Source of the DNA: Amblyomma americanum | Taxonomy: Eukaryota > Arthropoda > Arachnida > Ixodida > Ixodidae | Length of the DNA: 64,000 bases | Direction: 5' to 3' | Assembly: GCF_052857255.1 (NCBI RefSeq) | Contig: NC_135500.1 | Location: 161,027,189-161,091,188, forward strand | Shown: piece by piece, positions 1 to 13,400 of the stretch | Layout of the letters: each line of letters starts with the position of its first letter | Position numbering within the stretch: position 1 is the stretch's first letter | Position numbers and translations under genes: made by a program | The notes under the pieces: model-generated | The model's input: the letters and a program-made list of their open reading frames with translations, nothing else | Databases searched by the model: none | What the model was told of the DNA's origin: nothing

Positions 1-3000
1 TTCTTTCAGGAACGCCCACTGAGCTACCAGGCGCAGTTCAGCCTTCTCAATGACTGTATCGTGAAACGATAGAAGAATGAAAACAAGCGGACTAAAATTA
101 AAATGAACTACAGAAACGAGCAGTGGAATTCAATCGCGGTAAAACGCCCATAATGATCGCGCTAATATTCGAGGCGTGCTTAAAATGCAGAGACGTGTAG
201 CGGAATACGTTTAACGCCCCTAGGGGTTTTCATTATTCCAAGCGTAAGAAAAATAAATATAAAAGCTCGGCAGAAACATTTTTAAGGCTGCCTTTCGACG
301 GTGCAGTATATCCAGGAACCACTGTTTTTTTCTTTAATTACCCCTAAAGTACTTTCTTTTTGCTTGCATAAAAACCACAGTGAAGAGCTCGAACAAGGTA
401 AACACTTTGTGTGGTTTTTGCTGTCTTAGAGTGGCTGTTTTTATTGCTGAAGCAGGGAAACACTATGAAGGCGCGTTGTTCGTAAGTGAAAACATTTAAA
501 TGAAGATCCATGGCTCTCTTTACACTGTTGATAGAGATATATATCGTGATTTAAAATTTCCGACTGGCGAATTTCGAGCCTGTTTGTGGAAGTGTCTGTT
601 ATAAGGATTTAACTCCTCACTTTATTAAGTTGCGTAAAAGTTTGTTATAAGGAACATTCAGCATTAGGGAGTATTTGTGCAGCGTAATGCATCCAATAAT
701 ACCCTGTAGAGCAGGTTGCATTAGTCTAGACATTCTATCCTCTTAGTTAAATCCTAAATCTGTCTCCTTGAAGCATTGGACGAACAGCAAATTTTCGTGG
801 ATATGAGTTTTTGCTTCGAAAGATTTTTATGAGGTAATCAACAGGCAATTCATCTGGCCTGCAGCAGAGTCAGCAGCCTGACTCGGACCAACAGGTAGGG
901 GAAACGCGGCCGAGCTTCTGAACAACCAACTTTTCGTCAGGTGTCTGCTTACGCTCCATTAAATTGACCGACGCTTCATTGTTGATATCACTTTTAAAAA
1001 ATGGTGGTCAACATCGCCATCGAGAGTACATGCAAACAAGAAATGCATTACAGCTAAAGCGAAGTGCATCTCATTGTGCCTCACAGATGGTCGTAGCTGT
1101 ACTCAAGTTTTTAGGAGCCTCAATGCTCAGAAATATTTCTGAGCATTAAGGTGTAGAGTTCGTATGCGTGACAAATTTCGTCGAATAGTGGATATCGTTC
1201 CGCAAACAATGTTGCTACCACCGAGCGAATCCCAAAGAATTACCTTTGGAATTCTCCATCATCTCTTTTCGGTTTGCACTGTCTTCATTTCAATAATTCA
1301 TAGAGGCCAGCTGATCGCAGTTATTGCGGAGGATGCGCCACAGGATATGTCTCTATCGTGGCTCCTGACTTTCAGCTCCTCCTATTTCAGGGTGATGAAG
1401 CTATTCAGCTGCAACTTCGTGGCTAATTCAGGGTTGTTTAGGGTCTCCTGGGGCTGGAGACCGTAGCCTTTCCCCAGGTGGAACAGAGTTGTTGAAGAAT
1501 ATTAAACTGGTGCAGCAATGTTCCGAGTAAAAAACACCTACTAGAAAAGAAGAAAAACCTGTCTGGACCGGTATACGTATTACAGGCCACCGGTCTAGGT
1601 GGTAAAAAGAAAACTGAGCATGATCGCAGTTTTGGCGCGGTAATCAGACCGATAGCATACCTGTGTAACTTAGTAGCGCGTTGTCTACGTTCTGCATAAA
1701 CCAGCGCTATGCCTGCGGCGTTAAAGCGTTTGTAATCAACCGATACTTGATTTTCAATATCTGAAGAGTCCTTTTTGCGTAACTGTGACTTTCTTCATCT
1801 CAGCCATTTCTAAATAAAGCTTGAAAACATTGCTTGAAAAATCATGTCGTTGAAAAAGCGCTCTCCGGATAAGAAGAACCAAATAGCTTCTTAACAAACG
1901 GGTTCACTTTCATATGAGCCTGTTTCAGCTCGCAGTTCAGTATATGATTGATAATAACGCGAAATATTTTCCGGAGAAATTAGTGCCTGGTAACAGCGTG
2001 CTCATTAAATAAAATGCAAAATGGAAGCGCGGCACGGGCAGCCCAAGCGTCATTATCTTCACAACGCTGTCGTGAGACTCTGTGTTGGCATTAGACATGT
2101 TTGCTATGCCCCATACGTAAGGCCAAACGTTTGTAAATATACCTTGGTAAGGCCGTACTTCGTACTTAACATAGAAAATTGTGGGGCCGAGCCGCAGGGC
2201 CACTTCCGCGCCGCCTACAGAATGCATGAAGGTCCCTGCGTAAAAAAAAATCTACATTCTTATGCGAACCGGTTTCGGGGACGAAACTTGTAACTACGCG
2301 CAATTTACCCTGGCTGCTTGCGATGTAAGAAAACGTAGGCCTAGGAGGGCACTAAAAAAGAACAATATTGGGCTCCGATCCTACGTACCTTACATAGCCT
2401 TGGAAAAGAAGAGCTGGCGCATTCGTGCCTTGGCTTGCCCGGAAGGTGCGCAGGGCGCCAAGCCGGCAAAGCACCACTATACTTCCCCTTAAGGAGCTAG
2501 GCGGTCAAAGGGCGTCCTTGTACAAGTAGAGCTCCGAGGGAAAGATCCGCTGCTGTAAACGGGCTTCCTCTGGCGTCATTACACTTTGCGGGGCAGCTGG
2601 TATTATGATCTCGCTAGCGTCGCCCAATAAAGTTTATTGCTTTAGCGAAGTTGAAAGTTCTTATTCAATGAACTTCACTAGGTCAGAACCTCTCATAAAT
2701 GATCCTAATTTGCTGTCCAACAAAGAGAAACTCTAACTTTTTATTGCTACATGTAGAGCAAAATTCATAGGATGAAATTTTTAGAGCGAGGTGAGGAAGG
2801 CAAACGCCATTACTTTTCTCCAAAATTATTTTAGTCGGGATCCTTTCTTCAGGCTTATTACAACGAACACAATGTTATAAACGTTTCACGTGAATATGCT
2901 CTTGAGCATCGCGATGTTATCATCCTCAAACATGCGCGGACAGAAAAAACTTGGTTACGGAAAACCGCTCTGAAGAAACAGGCCACATCCAATGCGACAG

Positions 3001-6000
3001 TTCAGCTATTATCACTAGGGCTTCATTTCGCTGGAATCACAATGCAGAAGGATAGTCATGACATGTTAAAATGCTGGAATTTATCTGCGCTATGGCATAA
3101 CATGGATGCTGTGTTGCCGCGTACCTGCTGGCCGCTACGCGCATAGAATATCGATTGCCTCCTCTTCGTTATGCGAAGGATAGAGAACAACACTTGTTCA
3201 AGAAAAAAAAACTCTCTGAGGAAAACATTGAGTTAGTATGGGCATGCATCGAATACTAAATTGCGTAGAAACCTACCGCAGCGCATCGAATAAAGGAGTT
3301 GCTTATTTGCTTTTTTTTTTGGAGCCGTGATATTTTTCTAAATTCAATAGACGTTGCTTTGCGACAGTGACAAATATATAGAAGAGTCAAACTAGCATCG
3401 CATCTGCACCTTTTAGGTTCGAGGTTTGAGCACCGGCTCATTACATTTCGCATTTTCCGAATGGTTTGTCTATGAAGTGAAAAAGAGGAATACTTGCCAG
3501 CGCTTGTATGAGAGCGTCTATTTCAACTCGTATGCATGTAGACCTCCTTCGTGCCTTTACGCAAGATTTCCCAGAATATTCGACGAGGGAGGAATACATC
3601 AGCTAGCTAGAATAGCTAAGAAAAATTGCCTGATCATTATTTCTATTTTGAATGGTGGGAATGAAGCCACATAGCTTTTGTGTCCTATAGCTATAGAATA
3701 AATGAGTTGTCTTTTTGGCTAAATTTCTTGCAATTGGCCTACGCAACACAGAAGGAGTCTTGGCAGTAAAATAAAGTTGGTCGAGGCTAATTTTTTTTTA
3801 CTTTTTTTGTGTTTGAATATAATGCTTTGCCCGATCAATATGATTTTAAGCGGACAAAAATTACAAACAACCTTAGAATCACGGCTGATTTTGGGGTGAA
3901 TTTGTTGCAACTTTTCGAACGATGGGAGTGTCCTTGGACAAAAACGAACGAACGTGTTAGGAAGAATTGCCCACTTGGCACATCTTCCTGTCCGTGAAAC
4001 TGTTTAATCCTCGTGAATGATTATATTACAGAACTTAAGAAGCGCTGCAGTGTCAAAGAATTAAAATCCGGTTTCGGTAGCCACAAGCTTAAAAAAATTT
4101 ACGGCGCATAGACATCATTTCCAAGCCTTCAACCCTCAAATGCGGTAGACTGTGGTAGCCAGCAGGTCTTCCGATTCTGCTTTCTCTCGATACGCTGTAG
4201 ACATTACTCTAACCCTTGGGTAACCAGTCTATGTGCAATAGATTGACCGAAATTCAGTAAACTGGCTAAACGCCAACCTAAAACCAAGAATTGGTCAAAT
4301 AGGTCGCTGATTTCTCCTCACTTAGCGTGGCTTCGTTCGAAAACTTATCGATCCGGTCGAACCGCTGCTGCTGCCGCCTAGAGGCATTATTAAGGTTGTG
4401 TATGTCAGCATCTTCCCGCTGCTCCCTTGTCTGCAACCAAACGTAGCCAGGTGAACGATACATGATTCCAGAATAATCGGCGTGGTTAGTCAACATCAAA
4501 CTATATCGCTTAATAGCCAGGTTATTGTGGTGACCTACTGTTTCGAAGACACTTTGTTTTCCAGATGTGCCTAGATGCTACCAGGAGCCAACTACCTCCA
4601 CAGAAGCGTCTCAAGGGTGTCTAAAAATCCTCTGCTCCATTTACTTGCCCCATGCATTAAAAGGGCTGTTTTCCTCTAACATAGTAGTAGTCGAGACAAT
4701 TTACTGGTTTCTTTTGCTTTAAAAATATATGAGTATGCGCAAGATTTATGTATTCGAGCAATGGTAGTGTTTACAACGCATTGCAACTCAGTTTTCAGTT
4801 TTAACTCGATGCATTATAGCATTAAATAAGTGTGGAAATTGTTCGGTGAAGTACTACAATGCTTTCCTAATTTTCAGCCAAATTTTATTCTTTTTCGTAT
4901 TTTTTGCTGCATTAAAATATCCACTGCCTCCGGTTATGACAATATTTTCCAGCTGAGGTAAAGGAAGAAACGCAGGCACAGGAATGAAGAAAAATCTGAA
5001 TTCGAACACCGGGAATATCGGGAGCTTTGAAAGATATATACTACGGTGACCCAGAAGAAATCAGACTTAATATTTAGGCTGCCATTTATTTGGATTTTTT
5101 ACAAGAAAAACTCAATCGCCCCTAAACTGCTGTTCTCTAGAAGTCATACATTTATCCCGTTTCTTCCACTCTTTGAAGCAATTCTTAAACTGTTCAATCT
5201 GATGTGGTCGAATGCTGCCTGCGAAGCTGATTCCACCTGCTGCTCGGTGGCTAATTGCTTGTCTGTTTCCTTTCTTTTCATTTTCGAGAACAAACTGAGG
5301 TCCTGTTAGTAGAGGCGTGGAGAACAACAGACCATGCGATGGAAGCCAAATAGAGTGCAAGATAACTGCATGAGCCGCAGAATTCTCGTGATGAAGATAG
5401 CTACCACCCGATATGCACAATACCGGAAGTTTTCTTCACACGCTCCCAATCAGTCACCTGAATACCTCCAAGTAGGAATTCTTGTTCACTGTCTGTTCAC
5501 TGAAGGATGAAGTAACTCCTTTTGGCCTATTCCTGTCGCATAAAAATTTTGTTCTAGTTGATTTAGAGTCCCTTTAATTGGTGGGGAATCTGTTTCCTCT
5601 AAACGTCGTAACCATGGAAAAACATTTAGAAAAAAAAGTTTTTAATCTGATTTTTCTAGTCTTGGAACAAAGTGATACTCTGCTTTTTTCATCCTATACG
5701 TTAGCTACCGGAAACCAAACTTCGCAGTAAAGAGTCTCATGTTCGAATAGGTTATCATAATCCAGTGAAACGAGCTCAATCTCACTCCGGATGCTCCTGA
5801 ACTCACATAGAGCGTGTACCGACAATCATCATTGATTTTTATTGAACGTTTTGGAATTTTCTTCAGTTGGATTTTTTAAGGGCCCGCAGCGTGAGGATGA
5901 TCTTCAAAACTTGTTTCACGTCTTTGGACACTTGCAAAACATTCCTGCACACGACTCAATGCTAATTATCTAATGTGCTTCGAGGTTGTTCATGTGATTC

Positions 6001-7080
6001 TGTGGCCGTTTTTTTAAAGGAAATTACTTTCAATTGCACTCGTTGTTCGGCACTGCCAGACTTCACGGCTTCGAAAGAGGTGTTTAACAGCTTTCGCGAA
6101 AACTGACAGCACAAGTTCGCACAAACATCTACGAAAATGTTCGCCTAGTTACTACCGCGTGGCACAGACAACTAGCGCCCCGTAGCTCGGGAACGCGCAA
6201 CTAAACTTAGAAAAACCTCCCCGAATTTGTTAGTTTTTTGGGGACCCCCCTCACGCCTTGTGCACTATTTTTTATAATACACTATTTTTATGTTATGCAC
6301 AGAAGTGTTCTTTATAATATATACAAAAATATTAATATTGCACATTTGAATCCCGTACATTAATAGCTGGTCCTTTGGACTTCGTTCTTTTCGCGCTACC
6401 TTTCACCTTGAGTCAAATTAAACTCGCTCAACTTTCCACCTTACTACTTTAATAGAGCCATTAATTTCGTTAATCTGTACAGCCGTGCACAACAGGTTAC
6501 AGATGCGGTCTCGCGGGTCAAAACTTATTGCTACTGGGTCAGTGAAAGCAGGTCAAAAAGAAGCTTGGAAGCAGTAGGAGATATGTTTCATATTCCTCTC
6601 AACGGAGCAACAAGGACAGGACGAAACGGAAACGGAAGTTGTGCTGGCATGGCCGGTACAGCTTTCTTTTCTCTTTTGTTCCTGCTGACTCGAATAATCA
6701 AGGCGTTTGGTGGGTCGCCTATTGCGTCGTTTTAAAAATGAAAAGTTTTGTATGTGCGGCCGCTGGCGCTGAATTGCGTACAAACTAGATGTGGAAGTAC
6801 TTGAAATTGGTGCACAAGGAAAACTTTCTTGTAATTTTCAGCAACTAACGATATAACTTTCGATCTTATCTAATCTTTGCACCCATTACATAGATAAGCA
6901 ATTTTGAAGGAGATTGATTATCATTTTGCATGCCTCAAATTTAAAACGAGACACCCTTGTACCCTTCAAAACACAGTCTGATTTCACTTGCATTTAGGTG
7001 GCCAAAGGGCCAGTAAAAAAAGATGATCCGCTTCTATTCAACGACTTCTCTATGAAACTGATTGCTTTATAGTCACCACA
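1..7080. other. Unrecognised intergenic or intronic DNA
   Basis: I see no gene, mobile element or RNA here. All open frames are short (under about 105 codons), with no recognisable domain and no consistent splice context. A CAATAAAGTTTATT-like string near 2627-2640 looks like a polyadenylation signal or the end of an old retroposon, but no body is attached to it. A CCCTTTAA string near 5570 resembles one end of a TTAA-flanked transposon, but I found no matching partner. Confidence 0.6.
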
Positions 7081-8885
7081 GTATATAAAGGAGCCGTGAG
7101 TTCATAAACTTAATGGTGTACAGGAAGGTACAGGGTGAACGCGAGCAAATGGACACGCTCTTCAGAGCGCTAGTGCGTCCGGCGCGGCTTTAAAGAAGCG
7201 ACGCTACAGCCGACGTTAAGCTCCACATCCAGGTCACTCTACTCCTGTGCCACTTTGCTTCCATGCGCGGCCGCGTCTTATGAACTAGCATTGTATGCAG
7301 AGCGTGCATGAGCACTCGCATGTTCGCCCTACAAGTGTCCGAAACTGTACGCGCCAATTCTAAACGTTTGAATTCATATAGATAATTTCCTACAGTCCTG
7401 TTCATACTTTCCGTACAACACATTGGGCAGTGCTGGCAGCGTTCTCGAAACAAGCGCCAACTTTCTTCCGTGGAAATGCCCGACTGAGCCGTAGTGATCG
7501 ACCGCAGAGATTTACAAGCCCATCGCGTTACTTGCGTACGACGTGAACCACCCTTCACCGATCATACTGCGCAGGTTTCTGTTTGTTTCTTGATATAGGA
7601 GGAGACTTTTTTCAAAGCCGCCCAAGAAACCCCCATTGCGATGTCGACACGTAAGCTGTCAAGTGGCCGTTACTTTGATATACGTGAGGTGTCAGCCAGT
7701 GCTTTATCCCTTGAGCGTGAGAGTTCTTTTTGTTGTGCAACTGCGTCTATTGCGCGTGAGCGGTGCAGGCGGGCGCACATTTGTCAGTCTTTTTGGGAAG
7801 GCTGAAGGTAGAAAAAATTGTGGAATTGTTGTTCCGCAGTGCCTTCGTCACACAAGTATTTCGATGTCAGGAACAGGTTTGAATTCGTCCTGCGAAAGAA
7901 TACGGCCTGGCAGTTATCTCACAAAGCAGCCACCGCCCACGTCAAGAACGGCGGTCACATCTCAGGATTTATGGGCAGCATGTAGTGTGGCGACATACTT
8001 TTCCGCTCAGCGCGAAGGTCGAGGCATGAAAGAAGCGAACATGAAGCTCACACAATACCCGCTTCAGACCTGCTTCAGACAGACAGTCTCGCACTTCGTT
8101 GGAGGAATAGCCGATTTCTTCACCTCGATAAAGAAGGATCGCTGCCACAAGGAAGCTGTTACAGCTGCTTAGTTTGAAGAACCGGGAGCAGGGGCAGATC
8201 ACGTTTGCTCACCAATTTCATGCTAGATGTTAAAGTGCACTTCAGATTTGATAAGAATTGTTTTTACTGCTTGAAAAGCTGAACTGGTGGTCAAGTATAT
8301 TGAAGTATATTTCACAATAATATCACCATGTCAACATTTTTCTAAAGACAGCTAGGGAAGCACAAATTTCGAAGAGAATTTAGCAGCTCTCTCTATTTCG
8401 TTGTAGCATTCGACATCACGGCGAGAGCGTAGAAAATGATTTGCATTGCGGTTCTCTTTAGTTTGGGCTGGATGGTTGGCCTACCCACGTCGGTCTAGCT
8501 TGCGCGAAAAAGTTCCCTTTGATTGCGTTCGCATGGCTTTCGTTTTCCTGAAAGGCTAATTTTGTCCAGAATGCCATGGAAGATCACATTAAGCGTGTCA
8601 ACTCAGGTTCTTCCGCCTATTGTGCCGGTTCGATAGCGTTTGTACTCAGTTAAACGGCAATCTAGCAGGAGCGCAATATGTCGCAATCTGTGAGCCGCCC
8701 ACAAGTGGCTTACTGTAGGCCTTTGGCCGCCAAATAAATCCACTGCGTCGTCTTTCGAAAGTGTAACATTTTACTTGCTTGGCTCCTTTCCTAGATCCCT
8801 TGCCAGCTCCGTTGAATCGCCTAGTTTGGGGACATCTGATCAGATATGGCAGAATTGCATCTCTCATGGCAGCCACAGCAGCTGA
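7081..8885. other. Unrecognised DNA with two medium ORFs
   Basis: The longest frames outside repeats lie here: 178 codons on + (7636-8172) and 122 codons on - (7190-7558). Neither resembles a family I know. The + frame has scattered cysteine, arginine and serine, no signal peptide and no clear hydrophobic core. In 64 kb read in six frames an ORF of this size can occur by chance, so I do not call either a gene. A TATA-like string (GTATATAAAG, 7081-7090) precedes a 26-codon frame at 7113 and has no other support. Confidence 0.4.
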
Positions 8886-8904
8886 TATATTGATTACTTC
8901 GACA

Positions 8905-10427
8905 CTCTAATGCCTTTTTTACGGACAGTCAACATGGATTTCGGAAGTGGTTTTCTTGCGAAACACAGCTTTTAACCTTCACACATGATCTAAGCTCATT
9001 CCTCGACAGGGGTTCCGTTGTCGACTGCATATTCCTCGATTTCTCAAAGGCGTTTGACAAGGTCTCTCATCAACTGCTTTTTTTTTTAAACTTAGTAAAC
9101 TTAACCTCGACCCTAACGTTCTTAGGTGGCTGCATTCGTTTCTCACTAATCGTTCACAATTTGTCACCGCTAATAATGTTTCTTCCTTCACTTCTCCAGT
9201 TGGATCTGGAGTACCACAAGGCTCTGTTCTAGGGCCTCTGCTTTTTCTTATATATATCAATGACTTACGTGATAATCTATGTTCAACAATAAATCTTTTT
9301 GCTGATGACTGCGTCATATACCGCGAAATTAACAGTGACTCTGATATAGCTCTTCTTCAATCGGATATTGATCATGCTCTTGAATGGACTAACAAATGGA
9401 ACATGGAACTAAACATAAAAAAGTGCAAGTACATGCGGGTTTCTCGTCGTAACACCACATAGCCTTCATATCGTCTTAATAATTGCAGCCTTGAGTCTGT
9501 GCCTTTTTACAAATATTTAGGTGTCTTCATTTCCCATAATCTTTCTTGGAAAGTACACATAGACTATGTAAGCAATAACGCTAACCGCATGCTGGGCTAC
9601 ATACGCCGTAACTTTAATCTTTCTTCTAGCTCCGTAAAACTGCTTCTCTACATGTCGTTGGTTCGTAGTAAACTAGAATATGCTGCATCTATCTGGGACC
9701 CCTATCAAGAGACACTAATATACCAACTCGAATCTATACAGAACCGTGCGGCCCGTTTCATTCTCTCGAATTATTACCGTAACTCTAGTGTCAGTGCCAT
9801 GAAATCAACCTTATCACTCCCACTACTGTCGCAACGTAGAAATATATCCCGCCTTTGTCTATTCCATAAGATTTACTACGATAACCCCATCCTTAAGAGA
9901 AAATTTATAACGCCACCTTGCTACGTTTCAGCTCGGACCGATCATCGTCATAAAGTTGGTATTCTTTCATGGCAAACAAACCACTTTTACAACTCATTCA
10001 TCCCCAGCACATCGGCACAATGGAATCACCTTCCCCGATCGGTCGTCGAAATAAGTGACCATTCTGTGTTTAAATCGGCTTTAACTAACTTGATGGTAAC
10101 ATAGTACATGTAATTCTTGCGCCCTGCCATTTATTCTTTTCAGCTTATGTAGTAGTTAAAACAGACCTGGTCTGCGTGGTATGCTTGTTTGCGTGGTATG
10201 CTTACTTTTATGCTTACTTTTATTCTTTGCTCATAATTTCGTGTTAAATGACTGTTAATTTGTTTTATTGTATTTGCTGTAACCTATTGATTTGCTCGAG
10301 CCATATTCTTGTTCACATTTTTGTGTTACTTGTGACTGCTGTTCTTTTGTTATTTTGTCTATTGTACCCCACTCCCCTCTGTAATGCCCTCGGGCCCTGA
10401 GGGTACTGAAATAAATAAATATAGTCG
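8905..10427 (+). mobile_element. 5'-truncated, decayed LINE (CR1/Jockey-like)
   Basis: This is the 3' half of a non-LTR retrotransposon. Reading + strand, it encodes the fingers/palm of reverse transcriptase: an FLDFSKAFDKV-type block near 9030-9065, GVPQGSVLGPLLF near 9208-9245 and the catalytic FADD box at 9298-9309. The thumb/C-terminal region follows. The 3' UTR ends in a GC-rich hairpin (CCCTCGGGCCCTGAGGG, about 10387-10403) and an AAATAAATAAATA tail, typical of CR1-like ends. The open frame is broken by a 10-T run at 9078-9087, which shifts frame, and by a TAG at 9460-9462. The 5' part, including the endonuclease, is missing. It is a dead copy; the exact clade needs a phylogeny. Confidence 0.88.
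9499..10104 (+). pseudogene. LINE reverse transcriptase C-terminal remnant
   Basis: This open stretch of about 200 codons begins after the in-frame TAG at 9460-9462, so it has no genuine start of its own. It carries the YKYLGVFIS, SKLEYAASIWDPY and IQNRAARFI blocks typical of the region after the palm in CR1/Jockey-type reverse transcriptases. The reading frame is the same as the FADD-containing part upstream. It ends at a natural TAG about 320 bp before the element's tail. It is the best preserved piece of the dead LINE and not a host gene. Confidence 0.88.
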
Positions 10428-13400
10428 CCCTCTAGCATTATAATTCTTGGCCCACACCTCGCAGTTGACTGCTGACGCCTTCAAGATATCAATATTATGT
10501 GCTGTTGAGTCAATCGCCTCACTACAGAGCGCCATTCCCAATCAAATAGACTCGCGGAAAGCGCAAGCCACATCCTTAAAATACGTCGATGAATGTAGCA
10601 CCAGGCCACAAAACCTGGACTGCATTGTTGCCATGTGCGATCTATAGGTGTGTGACCTATGGCATGTGACCTCTCATGGGTTGAAGCGAGCGGTGACCGA
10701 GAAATTCTCTTTTTTTTACAGCTCTCCATTCGCTCTCATCTAAACTTCATGGGGGCACTTGCTTTCTGAAGTTGAACATTTTCCCATCTCTCTGAAGCTA
10801 TTTATGTTGAAAACGCTTGTCAACCTGGCAGTTTACACACTCTGAGCTCTCAAGTTTGGTCAGAAGACGGCTGTAACAGGTGACACACTATGGTCTCTTA
10901 CCCACCAAAAAGTTGCTATGCTCAGGACGCCATTGCGCAAGTGAGGTTCCTAAAAGAAGTGTCTGCCAATCCATCCAACCTTTTTGCGCGTGCTCAACGC
11001 GGGTTGAAATGCCGTCACTTACGTCATCGCTAAAGCCACAGCGCATAGTCGGTGTACCACACCACTTAAGCCGCCAATGTAACTCCCCAGAAGCGCTACC
11101 ATCGTAGGTTGCTCTACATACCTCGAGGCCGTGCTTCTTTACTCGCTATGCACCTGGGTCATTTATTCCACCGGCTAAGCACCTATGTGAGAAGAGATAG
11201 ATGGGCGAATGGAACGGTCTCTAGATTTTTGTTGCGTGTCTTCCTAGTCTCCGCATGAAGCCATTTCACCAGTGACCATGTTTTGTCTTTTTAGTATAAT
11301 GATAGACCTGCGTTAACTTTTTTATAGCACGATGCTCCTTCCCGGTGTTTACATATTCTTAAAAAGAAAACAAAAAACCTTGCGCCTTCTATGCACTGGC
11401 GACACGCCAATTTTGTACCCTGTGTCGTTTTAGGGGGTTATGTGTCGTACTGAGCTGTTTTTATTACTAGCTTTTGTTGTGGTTACGCGTCATTTGTGCT
11501 ACCATTTAAGCGTTCAGTGTGCTAAAAATCATGCGAAATCAGCGAGATATGCCGAGACTAGCAAGGCGGAAGTTTAGTGCAGTGAAATACGTCTGGCTGC
11601 TTAGCATACTTTTGCCATATCGCCGCCTATTACGAACCGAAAATTTTTACATTGTGAACTGAAGGTGTCACTATAGCTGCAGCTCCCCTTGGCGTGTGGC
11701 AAGTCCAACTGGACGTTTGCCTTCCTTGAAAACGTGCTTTCAATACATACTAGAGTGGATTAAAAGACACTTCGCAGCGACAGCTACACTACGCCACCTC
11801 TTAGTTTCTCCGTCTCTCAATTAATTGAATACATCTGACGTTCCCTAAAGGTGGTCGGAGTACAAATGAATCATTCATCTTCAGAATGTGTGTCGCTGTG
11901 GTTGCCTGCAAAAGGGTAAGGGGCCGAGGGAGGCGTAAGTGAGATTGGTGCCGAGGCAAACGCCAACGACTCGCCATAACTTTTTTTGCAGCTTGCGAGT
12001 GATCGTAGCGTCTCGAGATAAATGGCATGCCGAAAACTCCTTTCGTAAAGGTATCAGCGCCCAGCTATAGTGCAGATGTGCGTGTCGCTCGTGAGTGTCT
12101 TCTAAGCAGCCTATGTGGACACATGACTTTAAAACAAAAGTGCAAGACACAACGAGGTCTAGTTAAAAACGAAGCGCAACTTTCGAATATCAAGGTCAAT
12201 CGCTATAAAATCTCTATATGATCTATTTGCGAAACAGAAAATAAGTGCTGGTTAGAAACTGGAACTGGAGATAAGCTCACAGATGCACAAACTCTCTGCA
12301 TAAATCCTAGTACAGAGGTGTGCTCAGTAAAATTAAAAAAAATATACTGAGTTTAGAACCAGGATCATGAAATTACCTTTGCGAGAAGGTTCTTATTATA
12401 GGATGGAAACGTTCGCAAAAAAAAAGATTAACCTTCAGTGTGGCCACCGTGGCCAGCCCTGGTCACGTGGTTGGTCTCGTAGTGCGGAGAAGCTGCTGCT
12501 TCCGGCGGCGCGCATGCGCCTTGTCAAGTGGGACGAATATGAAGAAGGAACTCCCAGGGAAACGGAGCGGCGAAAGACGGACTTTGCAGTTCGACTTAGC
12601 GAGTTCCACTCGGCCAGGTGTAGCTATCGCGTCACTTTAGGTTTAAGCAGACCTAAACCAAAGCCCTTTTTTGGTTGGCGTTCGATGGCGAAGTCCATCA
12701 CTCTTACGTTGCAATGTTTTTCTCATTCCATTTCTTCCCTCCTTTGTCTTGTTTCATTTTATAGTTTAGCCAGCCCAGGTTATTCAGTAGTCTTCTTAGC
12801 ACGAAATGTGAGTGCACGTTGATTTGTCGTCAGAAATTGAGAGGCCATATAGCTATCAGTAAATGCAGTGTCTATTGGTTTTCACTCAAATATAATATAC
12901 CATCGTGTTACGAGGGTGTGCTAAAAATTTGCCGGGTCTATGAGGCTCGTCTACTCAGACCGCTACTGTTAGAGTACAACTATAAAATACAGCACATTAT
13001 GCTTTCGATAACCAATTGTGCAGAATAGTAGTTAATATTTTGATAATATTGGACATTGTTTCAAATCACTTGAATTGTGTCGTCGCCGAAAGCTAAAATT
13101 TTGAAGAGAGCATCTTGAAGTCGTCATCGAGGTTTTGCACCTGCAAAGCGAAACTCTGGTATAAATACACGATTGCATGTTGCAAGCATTTAGCGAGCCG
13201 CGCTAACTGTCTGGAGTGGAAAACAATTGGTGCCGAAGTTTCCAGCCTGGAGATAACAAGACCAGAGTTCGGGAGGTTCATAAGCAAGTTCAGTTCATAT
13301 ATCGCAGACAATGAACATGCTATAATATCGCTTAAACCAAATTGAAACTTAAAACAGATAGTTAGTAATCTTGTTGCAGATTGGTGTGCAGGAGTTGCAA

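Noticed and set aside
5567..5578. Right end of a TTAA-type transposon (TCCCTTTAA)
   Set aside because: No matching left end was found within about 1 kb. The similar TTAAAGGG at 40717-40724 also lacks a partner.
7081..7190. TATA box with 26-codon ORF
   Set aside because: The ATG would fall at the expected transcription start, and the peptide has no signal or domain.
7636..8172. 178-codon + frame as a gene
   Set aside because: No recognisable domain, no promoter or splice support, and an overlapping minus frame. A frame of this length is expected by chance in 64 kb.
12440..12640. GC-rich ORFs as host gene
   Set aside because: Overlapping frames on one strand with arginine-rich, domain-free translations; GC richness alone explains their length.
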